A stretch of DNA of 64,000 nt from JBCDJG01 sp038748065 (GTDB taxonomy: Bacteria > Pseudomonadota > Gammaproteobacteria > Pseudomonadales > Halieaceae): assembly GCA_038748065.1 (NCBI GenBank), contig JBCDJG010000007.1, forward strand, positions 65,323-129,322. The letters are read 5' to 3'. A program made the translations under genes and the position numbers. The notes beneath the pieces are model-generated. The model did not search any database, had not been told where the DNA came from, and worked only from the letters and a program-made list of their open reading frames with translations. Shown piece after piece: positions 6,635-15,648 of the stretch (the first letter of the stretch is position 1; the number at the start of each line of letters is the position of its first letter).

Positions 6635-7885
6635 GTGAATGATCCATCACGATCCAAAAGAGTCCTGGCTACGGGGCTCATTGGCAATGTTCTGGAGTGG
6701 TATGACTTTGCCGTCTACGGCTTCTTCGCGACCATCATCGCCGGGCACTTTTTCCCGGCGGATAATCCCACCACGTCGCTGATTGCCGCTTTTGGTGCCT
6801 TCGCCGCCGGCTTCCTGATGCGGCCGATCGGCGCCATTGTGTTTGGTCGCATCGGCGACACCTTCGGTCGCAGGCGCATGCTGTTCCTGTCGGTAATGCT
6901 CATGGCAATCCCCACTTTCCTCATTGGCATCCTGCCGACCCACGAGCAGATCGGCATCATGGCCGCTGTCTTGATCGTTCTGCTGCGCATGCTGCAGGGC
7001 CTGTCAGTCGGCGGTGAATATACTGGCTCCATCGTCTATCTCATTGAGCAGGCGCCGCGGGAGAAGCGAGCTCTGTATGCGTCATTCAGCATGATGGGAG
7101 CGACCATCGGTATTATGTTGGGTTCGGGCGTCGGAGCGCTTATTTCGAGCTTGCTAACGGCGGAACAATTGCAGAGCTGGGGCTGGCGCGTCCCCTTCCT
7201 GCTGGGCATTTCAATAGGTGCACTGGGCTTCGTGATCAGAAGAGGGCTGCCCGAGTCGCCCAGCGGCCAGACCGAACCGACCCCCTTAAAAAATCTCTTC
7301 TTTGATTATCGCAGGCAAATGCTGCAATCGATCGGCCTCAACACCATGGGAGCCGTTTGCTTTTACCTGATCTTCGTTTACCTCGTGACGTGGATCGTTG
7401 ACGAGGTGCATGAAACGCAGTCAACGGCCCTGCAGATCAATACCCTGAGCCTGCTGGTGCTGCTGATCGCCACGCCCGCGATGGCGACCCTATCGGACCG
7501 ATTTGGCCGCAGGCCCATGCTACTTGCTGGCTCTCTCGCTATGGCTTTTGGAGCTTATCCCCTGATTCTCCTGATGCATCACGAGGACTTCTGGCTCATC
7601 CTCGCCGGCGAGTCTCTGTTTGCCCTGATACTCGCAACTTTCATGGGTTCCATCCCCTCCTTCATGGCAGAGCTTTTCCCCACTAGCATTCGCGCAACAG
7701 CAACAAGCGTCAGCTACAACATTCCCTATGCCATCTTCGGAGGAACAGCGCCGATGGTCGCCGTGTGGTTGATCGCAGTGACCGATAACGCCGATGTCAT
7801 CGCAGCCTACCTGGTGATGGTCTCACTGATCGCCTTTGCGATAGCGCTTCGAGTCAACGACCGCACAGGGCAAGCCTTGCACTGA
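6635..7885 (+). CDS. MHS-family (MFS) metabolite:proton symporter
   Basis: 416-residue inner membrane transporter with about twelve segments. It opens with the MHS pattern GLIGNVLEWYDFAVYGFFA and has both loop 2-3 motifs of the MFS, GRIGDTFGRRRML and SDRFGRRPML, and the MHS stretch LQGLSVGGEYTGS. Relatives import proline/betaine, citrate, alpha-ketoglutarate, shikimate or aromatic acids; the substrate is unknown. The GTG at 6635 starts right before the conserved N-terminus; the ATG at 6494 would add 47 unrelated residues. It ends 29 bases from the convergent catabolic operon, so uptake of an aromatic or acid substrate for that operon is possible but not shown. Confidence 0.88.
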   Translation: MNDPSRSKRVLATGLIGNVLEWYDFAVYGFFATIIAGHFFPADNPTTSLIAAFGAFAAGFLMRPIGAIVFGRIGDTFGRRRMLFLSVMLMAIPTFLIGILPTHEQIGIMAAVLIVLLRMLQGLSVGGEYTGSIVYLIEQAPREKRALYASFSMMGATIGIMLGSGVGALISSLLTAEQLQSWGWRVPFLLGISIGALGFVIRRGLPESPSGQTEPTPLKNLFFDYRRQMLQSIGLNTMGAVCFYLIFVYLVTWIVDEVHETQSTALQINTLSLLVLLIATPAMATLSDRFGRRPMLLAGSLAMAFGAYPLILLMHHEDFWLILAGESLFALILATFMGSIPSFMAELFPTSIRATATSVSYNIPYAIFGGTAPMVAVWLIAVTDNADVIAAYLVMVSLIAFAIALRVNDRTGQALH

Positions 7886-7914
7886 CTGCCAAGTGAAGGG
7901 GACCCAGCGCCTGC

Positions 7915-8946
7915 CTACAGAGTGCCGCGCTCGCGAGCCATGTCGATAGCCAGATCTTCAATCATGTCTTCCTGGCCACCTACTGTACGGCGCCTGCCCA
8001 GTTCCACCAGGATATCTCGGCTGGACAGGTTGTACTTCTGTGCCGAACGCTTGGCAAACAGTAGGAAGGAGGAATACACCCCGGCGTAGCCGAGCGTCAG
8101 CGCGTCGCGATCGATGCGCACTAGCTCATCCATGAGGGGTACGATGAGGTCATCGGCGATATCCATGGCCTTGAAGGTGTCCACGCCCGTTTCAATGCCC
8201 ATCCTGTCGCAAACCGCGATAAATACTTCCAGCGGCGTGTTGCCAGCCCCGGCCCCGAGTCCGGCAATAGAGCCATCGATTCGGTTAGCACCCGCTTCTA
8301 CCGCCGCAATCGAATTTGCTACGCCCATCGCGAGATTATGGTGGCCGTGGAAGCCCAACTCTGTTTCCGGCTGAAGCTCAGCGCGCGCCAGGGCAACCCG
8401 CGCATGCACGTCTTCTGGCAGCATATAGCCAGCAGAATCGGTGATGTAAACGCAGTTTGCGCCGTAATCCTCCATCAGCTTCAACTGCGCTAGGAGTTCG
8501 TCGGGCTCAATCATGTGAGCCATCATCAGGAAGCCTACCGTATCCAGGCCATCAATCTGGCTGGCCATCTTAATGTGCTGCTCCGAGACGTCTGCCTCGG
8601 TGCAGTGCGTCGCTACCCGTATCGTCGAGATACCGCAGTCTACCGCCATTTTGAGGTGATCAACCGTACCAATACCCGGCAACAGCAATGCCGATACCTT
8701 GGTCTTGCTGACGGCCTTACAAACGGCGCTCAGATAATCCTCATCGCTCGCTGCGGGGAATCCATAGTTAACGGACGCGCCGCCCAGGCCATCTCCGTGG
8801 GTGACCTCGATCATGGGTATACCCGCATCATCCATGGCGGATGCGATTTTCACCATCTCATCCACACTGATCAGGTGGCGCTTTGGATGCATGCCATCGC
8901 GCAGGCACATATCGTGAACGGTGATCTTCTTGCCTTTAAGACTCAT
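7915..8946 (-). CDS. dmpG: 4-hydroxy-2-oxovalerate / 4-hydroxy-2-oxohexanoate aldolase (DmpG/BphI/HsaF family)
   Basis: 343-residue class II aldolase that splits 4-hydroxy-2-oxoacids into pyruvate and an aldehyde, the last but one step of meta-cleavage pathways. The DRE-TIM barrel motif is LRDGMHPKRH near residue 16 (Arg-Asp pair), the metal site is the GFHGHHNLAMG stretch near residue 198, and the C-terminal communication domain follows. DmpG forms a complex with the acylating aldehyde dehydrogenase, passing the aldehyde through a channel; that partner gene is 24 bases upstream. It is the last gene of the operon. Acetaldehyde versus propanal specificity cannot be decided from sequence. Confidence 0.95.
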   Translation of the reverse strand: MSLKGKKITVHDMCLRDGMHPKRHLISVDEMVKIASAMDDAGIPMIEVTHGDGLGGASVNYGFPAASDEDYLSAVCKAVSKTKVSALLLPGIGTVDHLKMAVDCGISTIRVATHCTEADVSEQHIKMASQIDGLDTVGFLMMAHMIEPDELLAQLKLMEDYGANCVYITDSAGYMLPEDVHARVALARAELQPETELGFHGHHNLAMGVANSIAAVEAGANRIDGSIAGLGAGAGNTPLEVFIAVCDRMGIETGVDTFKAMDIADDLIVPLMDELVRIDRDALTLGYAGVYSSFLLFAKRSAQKYNLSSRDILVELGRRRTVGGQEDMIEDLAIDMARERGTL

Positions 8947-8970
8947 CGTGATTACTCTTCGTTTGTTGGC

Positions 8971-9879
8971 TCAGGCGGCGACCGGCGTGAAACGGCCCGC
9001 CAGCATCTCCTCGGCGTACATCTCAGCCGTGCGCAGGCCCGCGGCCGTCATGATATCCAGGTTACCCGCGTATTTCGGCAGGAAGTCGCCAAGCCCCTCA
9101 ACCTCCATGTAAATGGAGACGCGCTTACCGTCAAAGACCGGGCCATTTTTCAGCGTATAGCCGGGCACGTACTTCTGCACATCGGCGATCATGTCCTGCA
9201 CGGAGCCGGTGATCGCAGCCTCATCGGGCTCATCAGTCGTCAAACAGTGGATGGTGTCACGCATGATCAGCGGCGGCTCGGCGGGATTAATGATGATGAT
9301 TGCCTTGCCCTCGCCTGCGCCACCGACGGTTTCGATACCTTTGGCGGTGGTGCGAGTGAATTCATCGATATTCTTGCGCGTACCGGGCCCGGCGCTTTTG
9401 GAACTGACGGTCGCTACGATCTCGGCATAGGAGACCGGCTGAACCCTGCTGACCGCAGCCACCAGGGGAATGGTGGCCTGTCCACCGCAGGTCACCATGT
9501 TGACGTTCATGGCCTTTTCGGAAACCGCCGCGGCGAGGTTCACGGGCGGCACGCAAAAGGGACCGATAGCGGCTGGCGTCAGATCCACCATGACAGCGCC
9601 CTGCTCGTTGACCTTGCGGCTGTTTTCAGCATGCACGTAGGCGCTGGTGGCATCAAAACAAATCTGTACGCCATCCTCCTTCATCGTCGGTAGCATCCCA
9701 TCGACGCCGTCTGCCGTGGTCTTCAAACCCAGTTCGGCTGCGCGTGCGAGGCCGGGCGAATCCGCCACGACCCCCACCATCCAGACGGGCTCGATAACTT
9801 CTGAACGCATCGCTTTCATCAACAGATCCGTGCCGATATTTCCGGGCCCAATAATGGCCGCTTTAATTTTTTCTGTCAT
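8971..9879 (-). CDS. dmpF: Acylating acetaldehyde/propanal dehydrogenase (DmpF/BphJ/HsaG family)
   Basis: 302-residue NAD-dependent enzyme that oxidises the aldehyde released by the aldolase to acetyl-CoA or propionyl-CoA. It has the nucleotide-binding GPGNIGTDLLMKA near residue 12 and the catalytic cysteine in NMVTCGGQATIPLV near residue 132. The C-terminus (GYTLKNGPVF) is intact. It sits between the hydratase (15-base gap) and its aldolase partner (24-base gap), the standard order. Confidence 0.95.
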   Translation of the reverse strand: MTEKIKAAIIGPGNIGTDLLMKAMRSEVIEPVWMVGVVADSPGLARAAELGLKTTADGVDGMLPTMKEDGVQICFDATSAYVHAENSRKVNEQGAVMVDLTPAAIGPFCVPPVNLAAAVSEKAMNVNMVTCGGQATIPLVAAVSRVQPVSYAEIVATVSSKSAGPGTRKNIDEFTRTTAKGIETVGGAGEGKAIIIINPAEPPLIMRDTIHCLTTDEPDEAAITGSVQDMIADVQKYVPGYTLKNGPVFDGKRVSIYMEVEGLGDFLPKYAGNLDIMTAAGLRTAEMYAEEMLAGRFTPVAA

Positions 9880-9894
9880 TCCGCTTCTCTTGCG

Positions 9895-10683
9895 CTAAAC
9901 AAATTGGCAACGGCAGCCGCCGATACCCTCGATGTCGAGCGACATGCTATCACCAGCGACCACTGGAATCAGCGGCGCCAGCGAGCCCGACAAAATAACT
10001 TCGTTTTTCTTAAAGGGAATTCCGAATTCACCCAGAGTATTGGCTAGCCAAGCGACAGCCGTCAGCGGGTTACCCTGCACCGCGCTGCCGAGACCTTCCG
10101 CGAGGAACTCGCCGTTTTTATGAATGCGCATTCTCAACGCCGGCAGATCGAATTCTCGTGGATCAACTTCGTTCTTGCCCAACACGTAGACACCGCAGGA
10201 TGCGTTGTCGGCCACCGTATCCTGAATCTTGATATTCCAATCGTGAATGCGCGAATCGACGATCTCAAAACAAGGCATGATGGTTTTCGTCGCATCGAGG
10301 ACATCCGCTTCCGTAACCCCCGGCCCGACGAGATCATCTTGCAGTCGAAAGGCAATCTCGCCCTCTGCCCTGGGCTGAATCAGGTTGCCAGCAATAGGAA
10401 TATCCGCACCGTCCTCGTAAACCATCGTGTCGGTCAGGAAGCCGAAATCTGGCTGGAAAACACCCAACATCTCCTGCACGGGCTTACTGGTGACGCCGAT
10501 CTTTTTGCCGACAATGCGCTCACCGTCATGCTCAAGCCGCTGGCTGACCATGCGCTGGCTAATGTGGTAGGCGTCTTCTATAGAAATATCCGGGTGACGA
10601 TCCGTGAGCGGCGCCAGAGTACGGCACGCACGAAGCGCCGCGTATAACTCATCACCAAGGGCGTTAATCTCTTGCTTATCCAT
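9895..10683 (-). CDS. 2-oxopent-4-enoate hydratase-type enzyme (MhpD/HsaE/TesE family)
   Basis: 262-residue hydratase of the fumarylacetoacetase-like fold. It adds water to 2-hydroxy-2,4-dienoates to give 4-hydroxy-2-oxoacids. The family signatures are KKIGVTSKPVQEMLGVFQPD, the metal-ligand stretch QPRAEGEIAF (two Glu) near residue 107, and EIVDSRIHDW near 139. The start overlaps the end of the hydrolase gene by eight bases, so the two are translationally coupled. In steroid pathways the substrate would be 2-hydroxyhexa-2,4-dienoate. Confidence 0.92.
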   Translation of the reverse strand: MDKQEINALGDELYAALRACRTLAPLTDRHPDISIEDAYHISQRMVSQRLEHDGERIVGKKIGVTSKPVQEMLGVFQPDFGFLTDTMVYEDGADIPIAGNLIQPRAEGEIAFRLQDDLVGPGVTEADVLDATKTIMPCFEIVDSRIHDWNIKIQDTVADNASCGVYVLGKNEVDPREFDLPALRMRIHKNGEFLAEGLGSAVQGNPLTAVAWLANTLGEFGIPFKKNEVILSGSLAPLIPVVAGDSMSLDIEGIGGCRCQFV

Positions 10684-11509
10684 TATTTAGAAAGTCCAGG
10701 CATGCGCGGTTAAACATATCTTCGTGCTCCACCATCACCCAGTGTCCGCACTGGGTGACAAGTATCAGGCGCAGATTCTTGAGATTTCGCGCCATCGCCA
10801 TAATGCCATTCTCTGGCATCATCTGTTCATCGATGCCCCAGAAGCCCAATACGGGGCAATCGATGTCCTTGAGTTGATCAACAAGGACCGGCACCTGCAT
10901 CGTCGCCATCACATGCCCGTTCATGATGCCCATGATCTGGGTACGCTCCTCAACCAACTCGTCAGTTGCGAAGCTTGGGTCATACATCAGCCCGGTCGCA
11001 AACAGATCCTTCATAACCTCATGGGTGACAGGCTCGCCACTGCCAAACACTTTGAAGACTTTCTGCATACCGGGCATCGCCTGATACTCGGGCAGCTCGC
11101 TGAGCCCCCCTGGCGCCATCAGGATGAGTTTGCTGACCAGCGCCGGGTAATCCAGGGCCAGCCCCAGTGCTATGGCGCCGCCCAGCGAGTTACCGACCAG
11201 CGTGCAGCGCTCGACGCCCGCGACATCCAGCGTTTGCTTGATGCACTCGACAAAGAACGCCAGCGGATGATCTCTATCGTTGGGCTTGTCTGAAAAGCCG
11301 TAGCCGATGTGGTCTGGAACGATGCAGCGGTAACCAGCCGACACGAAACGGGGATAATTGCCCTTGAAGTTGCTGTATCCGCTGGCACCGGGGCCGGAGC
11401 CGTGCAGAAAGACGACAACGTCGCCCTCCCCTTCATCCAGATAGTGTATTCGATAGCCATTGGCGCAGTTCGCGTACTTACCCTCAGGCAATCGTCCAAT
11501 CATTCCCAT
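10676..11509 (-). CDS. Meta-cleavage product C-C hydrolase (BphD/HsaD/TesD family)
   Basis: 277-residue alpha/beta hydrolase that cleaves the carbon-carbon bond of a meta-ring-fission product. The oxyanion region is FLHGSGPGASGYSNF near residue 34, the nucleophile Ser is in LVGNSLGGA near residue 108, the acid Asp in FWGIDEQM, and the His in QCGHWVMVE near the C-terminus. AGGAG precedes the ATG. Next to an HsaA-like monooxygenase, the steroid enzyme HsaD/TesD is the most likely relative, but BphD-type substrates are not excluded. Confidence 0.9.
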   Translation of the reverse strand: MGMIGRLPEGKYANCANGYRIHYLDEGEGDVVVFLHGSGPGASGYSNFKGNYPRFVSAGYRCIVPDHIGYGFSDKPNDRDHPLAFFVECIKQTLDVAGVERCTLVGNSLGGAIALGLALDYPALVSKLILMAPGGLSELPEYQAMPGMQKVFKVFGSGEPVTHEVMKDLFATGLMYDPSFATDELVEERTQIMGIMNGHVMATMQVPVLVDQLKDIDCPVLGFWGIDEQMMPENGIMAMARNLKNLRLILVTQCGHWVMVEHEDMFNRACLDFLNNG

Positions 11510-11544
11510 GCAGTGCTCCTTTCAATGACGGGCAATAGCGGCCA

Positions 11545-12753
11545 CTATACCGCGTAATCCATGTTCTCGGCGCCGAACAGGGTGCCACCCAGGTTAGCGG
11601 CAAAGGGTGTAGAGTGATTGGCCACGTGTGCCTGACTGGCAAGGATATCGAGGTGAGTAGACAACAGGTCGCTCCCCAGCCGAATACCGCCGCTGCCGGC
11701 AGCCTTCAGCATTTTACTGGACAGGTCAAGACAGCGATCCGCAACGATCGCCGAGTCGTAGCGATAGCGAATCCTGTCCTCCACTGGAATGGGCTCTCCG
11801 GCGCGGGCACAGTCCATCATGCTCTCAAAGTTGCGGTACATGGTGCGCTTCATATCTTCTATGTCGGACTTGACCTCCGCAGCAAGGACCCTCGCAAAGG
11901 GATCGTTCATCATTTTATTGGGGCCAACCTGCCGCGTTTTTGCGACCTCCACAAACTGTTCCAATGCACCCTCGGCGGCGCCCAGGCTCGCCGTGCAGAC
12001 GGCGCGAACAAACACCTGCATAAAGGGCATTCGATAAAGAGGCGCGTCGTTCACTGCGTTCCCAGGGTTATCACACAAAAAACCATCCATCGCTTTATGG
12101 GTCCGGTGTTCCGGTACAAAGGCCTGGTCGACGATGATGTCATGGCTTCCGGTACCCTGTAGACCAACGACGTCCCAGTTGTCGACGATTTCATAGTCTT
12201 CGATGGGCACGAGGAAGGTTCGGTAATTGCCCATGTCAAAAGGCGCATCGGCCTTGGGTACTACGGCCCCAAGGAAAGCCCACTTGCAATGCTCCGAGCC
12301 GCTTGAAAAGCTCCATCGCCCGCTGAGACGGAAGCCTCCCTCGACGACTTCGACCTTACCAACAGGCGCATAGGAAGAGGAGATCAGCACGCTGGGGTCA
12401 TCATCCCAGACGTCCTTGGCGGCCTGGTCGTCGAATACGGCCAGCTGCCAGTTATGGACCGCGACAACACCGAGCACCCAGGCACTGGACATGCAGTGCT
12501 TCGCCACTTCCAACCCGACCGCATAGAACACCTGTGGGTCCATGGCGTAACCACCCCATTGTTCCGGTTGCAAAATCTTGAAGAAACCCGCGTTCTGAAA
12601 ATCCTGAATGGTGGCCTCGGGAACTTTTCGCTCGGCCTTGCACTGCGGCGCGCGTTCGCGCAGCACCGGTCCCATCGCTCGCGCGGCGGCAATCAACTCG
12701 TCGGCCCTACTCGATCCCAGGCTATAGGTTTTGCCCAGACTATCGCTGCTCAT
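11545..12753 (-). CDS. hsaA: HsaA-like flavin-dependent aromatic monooxygenase (acyl-CoA dehydrogenase fold)
   Basis: 402-residue oxygenase component of a two-component phenol hydroxylase. It follows the mycobacterial HsaA pattern along its length: GFFKILQPEQWGG, VAVHNWQLAVFDD, DPSVLISSSYAPVG, SFSSGSEHCKWAF, VVGLQGTGSHDI. HsaA hydroxylates the phenolic A ring of 3-HSA during steroid breakdown and needs FMNH2 from a separate reductase (HsaB). No reductase gene is near. The ATG at 12753 has GAGGGG eight bases upstream; the in-frame start 21 bases earlier is less likely. A 156-base gap separates it from the SDR gene upstream, so a promoter of its own is possible. The exact substrate is inferred only. 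Confidence 0.85.
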   Translation of the reverse strand: MSSDSLGKTYSLGSSRADELIAAARAMGPVLRERAPQCKAERKVPEATIQDFQNAGFFKILQPEQWGGYAMDPQVFYAVGLEVAKHCMSSAWVLGVVAVHNWQLAVFDDQAAKDVWDDDPSVLISSSYAPVGKVEVVEGGFRLSGRWSFSSGSEHCKWAFLGAVVPKADAPFDMGNYRTFLVPIEDYEIVDNWDVVGLQGTGSHDIIVDQAFVPEHRTHKAMDGFLCDNPGNAVNDAPLYRMPFMQVFVRAVCTASLGAAEGALEQFVEVAKTRQVGPNKMMNDPFARVLAAEVKSDIEDMKRTMYRNFESMMDCARAGEPIPVEDRIRYRYDSAIVADRCLDLSSKMLKAAGSGGIRLGSDLLSTHLDILASQAHVANHSTPFAANLGGTLFGAENMDYAV

Positions 12754-12909
12754 TGCTAATACCCCTCTCGTCACATCGTTGCTCAGACATCGGCACCGGT
12801 GTCAGGAAGACTGCCTGCCGATGACTGACATTTTTGGGTGTCCAGCTATTGTCCTGCATCCTCTATTTGGGCTATCTACAGCACCTGATTGCGCTGCACG
12901 ACGTGATCA

Positions 12910-13773
12910 CTACTCAACGACCGCGTCACCGAAACTTGTCGTTTCACCGAAGAACGCGCGGTGCGAGGGCGGCTCGCGTCCATTCACGTCGAGAACACCG
13001 TATTCTGCGCCCAATTCCGCACCTATCCAGACCTGGCCACTGCGCGATATGAGATCAGGGTCCTTGGCCAGCGCATCAATCACCCGACCGGTGAACTGAG
13101 GTGTCTCGCAAGTTTCAGCCAGCCCGGCGTATTTCTCCGGCTCAGCGGCCATAACCCTGGCGGTACGCTCAGTCAACAATAAGCCCATCCATATCGAAAC
13201 GACCGCGACCTCGTGCGGCTTGAAATCAACCGCCATATCGTGGGCCATTTTGTCGACGGCGGCTTTGCCCGCACCGTAGGCAGGGCCATGCATGTAAATA
13301 CGACCGCCGAAGGACGAGGTATTCACAACCAGTCCCGCGCCGCTCGCCAGCAGCAGGGGCGCCGCGTGCCAGGTCGCCACATAGTGCGATCGCATGCCCA
13401 CGTTCCATACATCGGTCAAGGCCAAGGGCTTTTCCCAGAACGGGCCGGTCTGCGTTAATGCATCGTGCAAGCTGGTGGCATTGTTGATCAACAGGTCAAG
13501 GCGGCCCTGCTCGTCACGGACCTGATCGAACAGAACCTTAACGTCAGCGTCTGAGGCGTGATCACAGTATACGGGGATGCCCTTGCCGCCCGCGTCATCG
13601 ATGGCTTTCGCCGTCGCGCCTATACTGCCGGGTAGATCTGCGTCGCCCTCTTCCCGCGACCGACCGGTAACGTAGACGGTGTCGCCCATCTCGCCCAGCG
13701 CCAGGGCGATACCCTTGCCTGCGCCGCGGCTGGCGCCAGTCACTACCACTACTCGATCCCTGTCCAAAGCCAT
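12910..13773 (-). CDS. SDR-family oxidoreductase
   Basis: 287-residue short-chain dehydrogenase. It has the cofactor motif VVVTGASRGAGKGIALALG near residue 8, the structural NNAT motif, a catalytic Ser in VNTSSFGG, and Tyr-Lys in PAYGAGKAAVDK. The layout resembles the DHRS1-like branch, with a long C-terminal part after the active site. The ATG at 13773 (GGAG upstream) starts just before the Rossmann motif; an upstream in-frame start would add 37 residues. It leads the minus-strand catabolic operon and may oxidise or reduce an intermediate of that pathway, which is inferred from position only. Confidence 0.85.
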   Translation of the reverse strand: MALDRDRVVVVTGASRGAGKGIALALGEMGDTVYVTGRSREEGDADLPGSIGATAKAIDDAGGKGIPVYCDHASDADVKVLFDQVRDEQGRLDLLINNATSLHDALTQTGPFWEKPLALTDVWNVGMRSHYVATWHAAPLLLASGAGLVVNTSSFGGRIYMHGPAYGAGKAAVDKMAHDMAVDFKPHEVAVVSIWMGLLLTERTARVMAAEPEKYAGLAETCETPQFTGRVIDALAKDPDLISRSGQVWIGAELGAEYGVLDVNGREPPSHRAFFGETTSFGDAVVE

Positions 13774-13869
13774 CGCTGCATCTCCACGCCACTCAATTAC
13801 GGCAGTCTTTACGCAAGCCTGCGGCACCATGCTAATCTCGCACCTCTCGCAAGCCAAGCTACGTGCCTG

Positions 13870-14634
13870 ATGCACGGCCAACATGTTATGCCACTACGTC
13901 GAAAATTAACCGCAGCCTGTTTGTGGAGCCTGCTAAGCAGCCTCGGGAGCCAGAACGGATCGGCTGAACCCCGGCGCGGGTGGGACGAGGGCGCGCCGCC
14001 TCATCTCCTTGCTGTGGGTCGCCTGCTCGTACCCAGTTCAAGGATTGAGGACGGTCGTCGTCGTCATCACCTGGAGGAATGCAGTGCAACCCTGGTAGCG
14101 CTGCCTGGTCAAACACGCTCCAATACAATCGTCAGCGCCTGGCACTGCATTGAGGACTACGCCGACCTGTCGCGACCCATCAGCTTTGTACTTGCCCCGT
14201 CTGGGCAGGAGCGCCTGCGCACGACGGCGCGGCGCGTATCGGACGGCGGCCATATCGACAGCGACTGGGCGGTGTTGCGTCTGGCCAAGGCAGTACCCGT
14301 CGCAACTGCTTCAGCAATCCAGGTCAACTGGGAGGTTCCAAATCGGGAGCGCCCTGTCACGATGGCCGGTTACTCCGGCGATGGCCTTACTGGCGGTAGC
14401 GGACAGGCGCTCAGCTATCATCCTGACTGCGACATAACCGGCGAGGCCGCCGACATGCTCGCCACAAACTGCGAGGCCTTTAAAGGCGCGTCCGGCGGTG
14501 CGGTAACACAGTGGAACCCGGCATCGGGCGTCTTTGAGCTAACCGGCGTGATCTCCCAGGGCGATAGCGAAGGCATCAGTCTTTTTGTTCCCACGGAACG
14601 CTTCGCCGGGGCCCTGCGCGCAGCTATCCGGTAG
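13870..14634 (+). CDS. Secreted trypsin-like serine protease
   Basis: 254-residue chymotrypsin-fold protease, predicted to be exported: the N-terminus has Arg-Arg-Lys and then the hydrophobic stretch LTAACLWSLLSSLG. The catalytic triad is visible as His in VSAWHCIED, Asp in IDSDWAVLRL and Ser in FKGASGGAV. A cysteine pair around the His and one near the Ser fit the usual disulfides. It lacks a PDZ domain, so it is not a DegP-type protease. ATG at 13870 or 13888 are both possible starts and neither has a clear Shine-Dalgarno. It diverges from the catabolic operon with a 96-base gap. Confidence 0.78.
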   Translation: MHGQHVMPLRRKLTAACLWSLLSSLGSQNGSAEPRRGWDEGAPPHLLAVGRLLVPSSRIEDGRRRHHLEECSATLVALPGQTRSNTIVSAWHCIEDYADLSRPISFVLAPSGQERLRTTARRVSDGGHIDSDWAVLRLAKAVPVATASAIQVNWEVPNRERPVTMAGYSGDGLTGGSGQALSYHPDCDITGEAADMLATNCEAFKGASGGAVTQWNPASGVFELTGVISQGDSEGISLFVPTERFAGALRAAIR

Positions 14635-14691
14635 CAGCTGCCAGGAGCAAGTGCCAGGCGCACATGACCGGCAGCCGCTGACCCGAAGTGA

Positions 14692-15648
14692 TCAGCAGCC
14701 TTCGGATTTACGCGAGACCACCTTTTGGCGGGCCGGCGGCGGCGCAGCAATGTGCGGCTCGCCGCGTGAGCGCGCAAGCTCTACCTGTTTCTGTCGCTCC
14801 TTGAAACGCGATTTCTTTGCGTCGGTCAACTGCTTGAAGCAATGCGGACACGAGACACCCCTCTCATACATGGGGGAACGCTTATCCTCTTCGGTAATGG
14901 GGTGCCGGCATCCGTGACACTGATCGTACTGGCCTTTTTCGAGCGCGTGGTTAACCGCTACCCGATTGTCGAAGACAAAGCACTCTCCTTGCCACGCACT
15001 GCTTTCCTCTGGCACGTCCTCCAGGTATTTCAGGATGCCGCCCTGCAGGTGGTAGACCTCCTCGAACCCTTCATTGAGCATAAAGGCCGAGGCTTTCTCG
15101 CAGCGAATGCCGCCCGTGCAGAACATCGCCACCTTGCGCTGCTTGCCCGGGTCCAGTTTGCTGCGCACCCAATCCGGGAATTCCCGGAAGTTCGTCGTCC
15201 GCGGATTCAGGGCGCCGCGAAACGAACCGATGTCCACCTCATAGTCGTTGCGCGTATCAATGACGACCACGTCGGGATCATCGATAATGGTATTCCAGTC
15301 GCAGGGCCTGACATAGGTGCCGACACGCTCGTTGGGATCGACGCCGGCCACCCCCATCGTCACGATCTCTTTCTTCAGTTTCACCTTCATACGATAGAAG
15401 GGCTCACCGTCGTCGATGGACTCCTTGTGCTCGAGGCCTGCCAGTCGCTCATCGCTGCGCAGATAAGCCAGCACTTCATCGATAGCCGCGCGACTGCCAG
15501 CGATCGTGCCGTTGATGCCTTCTTGTGCAAGCAAGAGCGTGCCGCGAACGCCAGCGTCGCGGCAGGCGTCCAGAAGCGGCTCTCGGAGCGCCTCATAATC
15601 GGGTAGCGCCACAAACTTGTACAGTGCGGCCACGACCACATCAGACAT
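14692..15648 (-). CDS. trhO: tRNA uridine(34) hydroxylase TrhO (rhodanese family)
   Basis: 318-residue YceA/TrhO protein that makes 5-hydroxyuridine at position 34 of tRNAs using oxygen. It has the N-terminal acylphosphatase-like domain (LLLAQEGINGTIAGS), a rhodanese domain with the active-site loop FCTGGIRCEKASAF (Cys in the CTGG loop), and a C-terminal Cys-rich region (CHGCRHPI, CPHCFKQL). Its start overlaps the bolA stop by one base (TGATG), so it is the second gene of a bolA-trhO operon. Confidence 0.94.
   Translation of the reverse strand: MSDVVVAALYKFVALPDYEALREPLLDACRDAGVRGTLLLAQEGINGTIAGSRAAIDEVLAYLRSDERLAGLEHKESIDDGEPFYRMKVKLKKEIVTMGVAGVDPNERVGTYVRPCDWNTIIDDPDVVVIDTRNDYEVDIGSFRGALNPRTTNFREFPDWVRSKLDPGKQRKVAMFCTGGIRCEKASAFMLNEGFEEVYHLQGGILKYLEDVPEESSAWQGECFVFDNRVAVNHALEKGQYDQCHGCRHPITEEDKRSPMYERGVSCPHCFKQLTDAKKSRFKERQKQVELARSRGEPHIAAPPPARQKVVSRKSEGC

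Noticed and set aside
8515..9693. 392-residue plus-strand frame opposite the aldolase and aldehyde dehydrogenase
   Set aside because: Both genes on the minus strand are complete and well conserved; the frame is a GC-driven shadow with no family resemblance.
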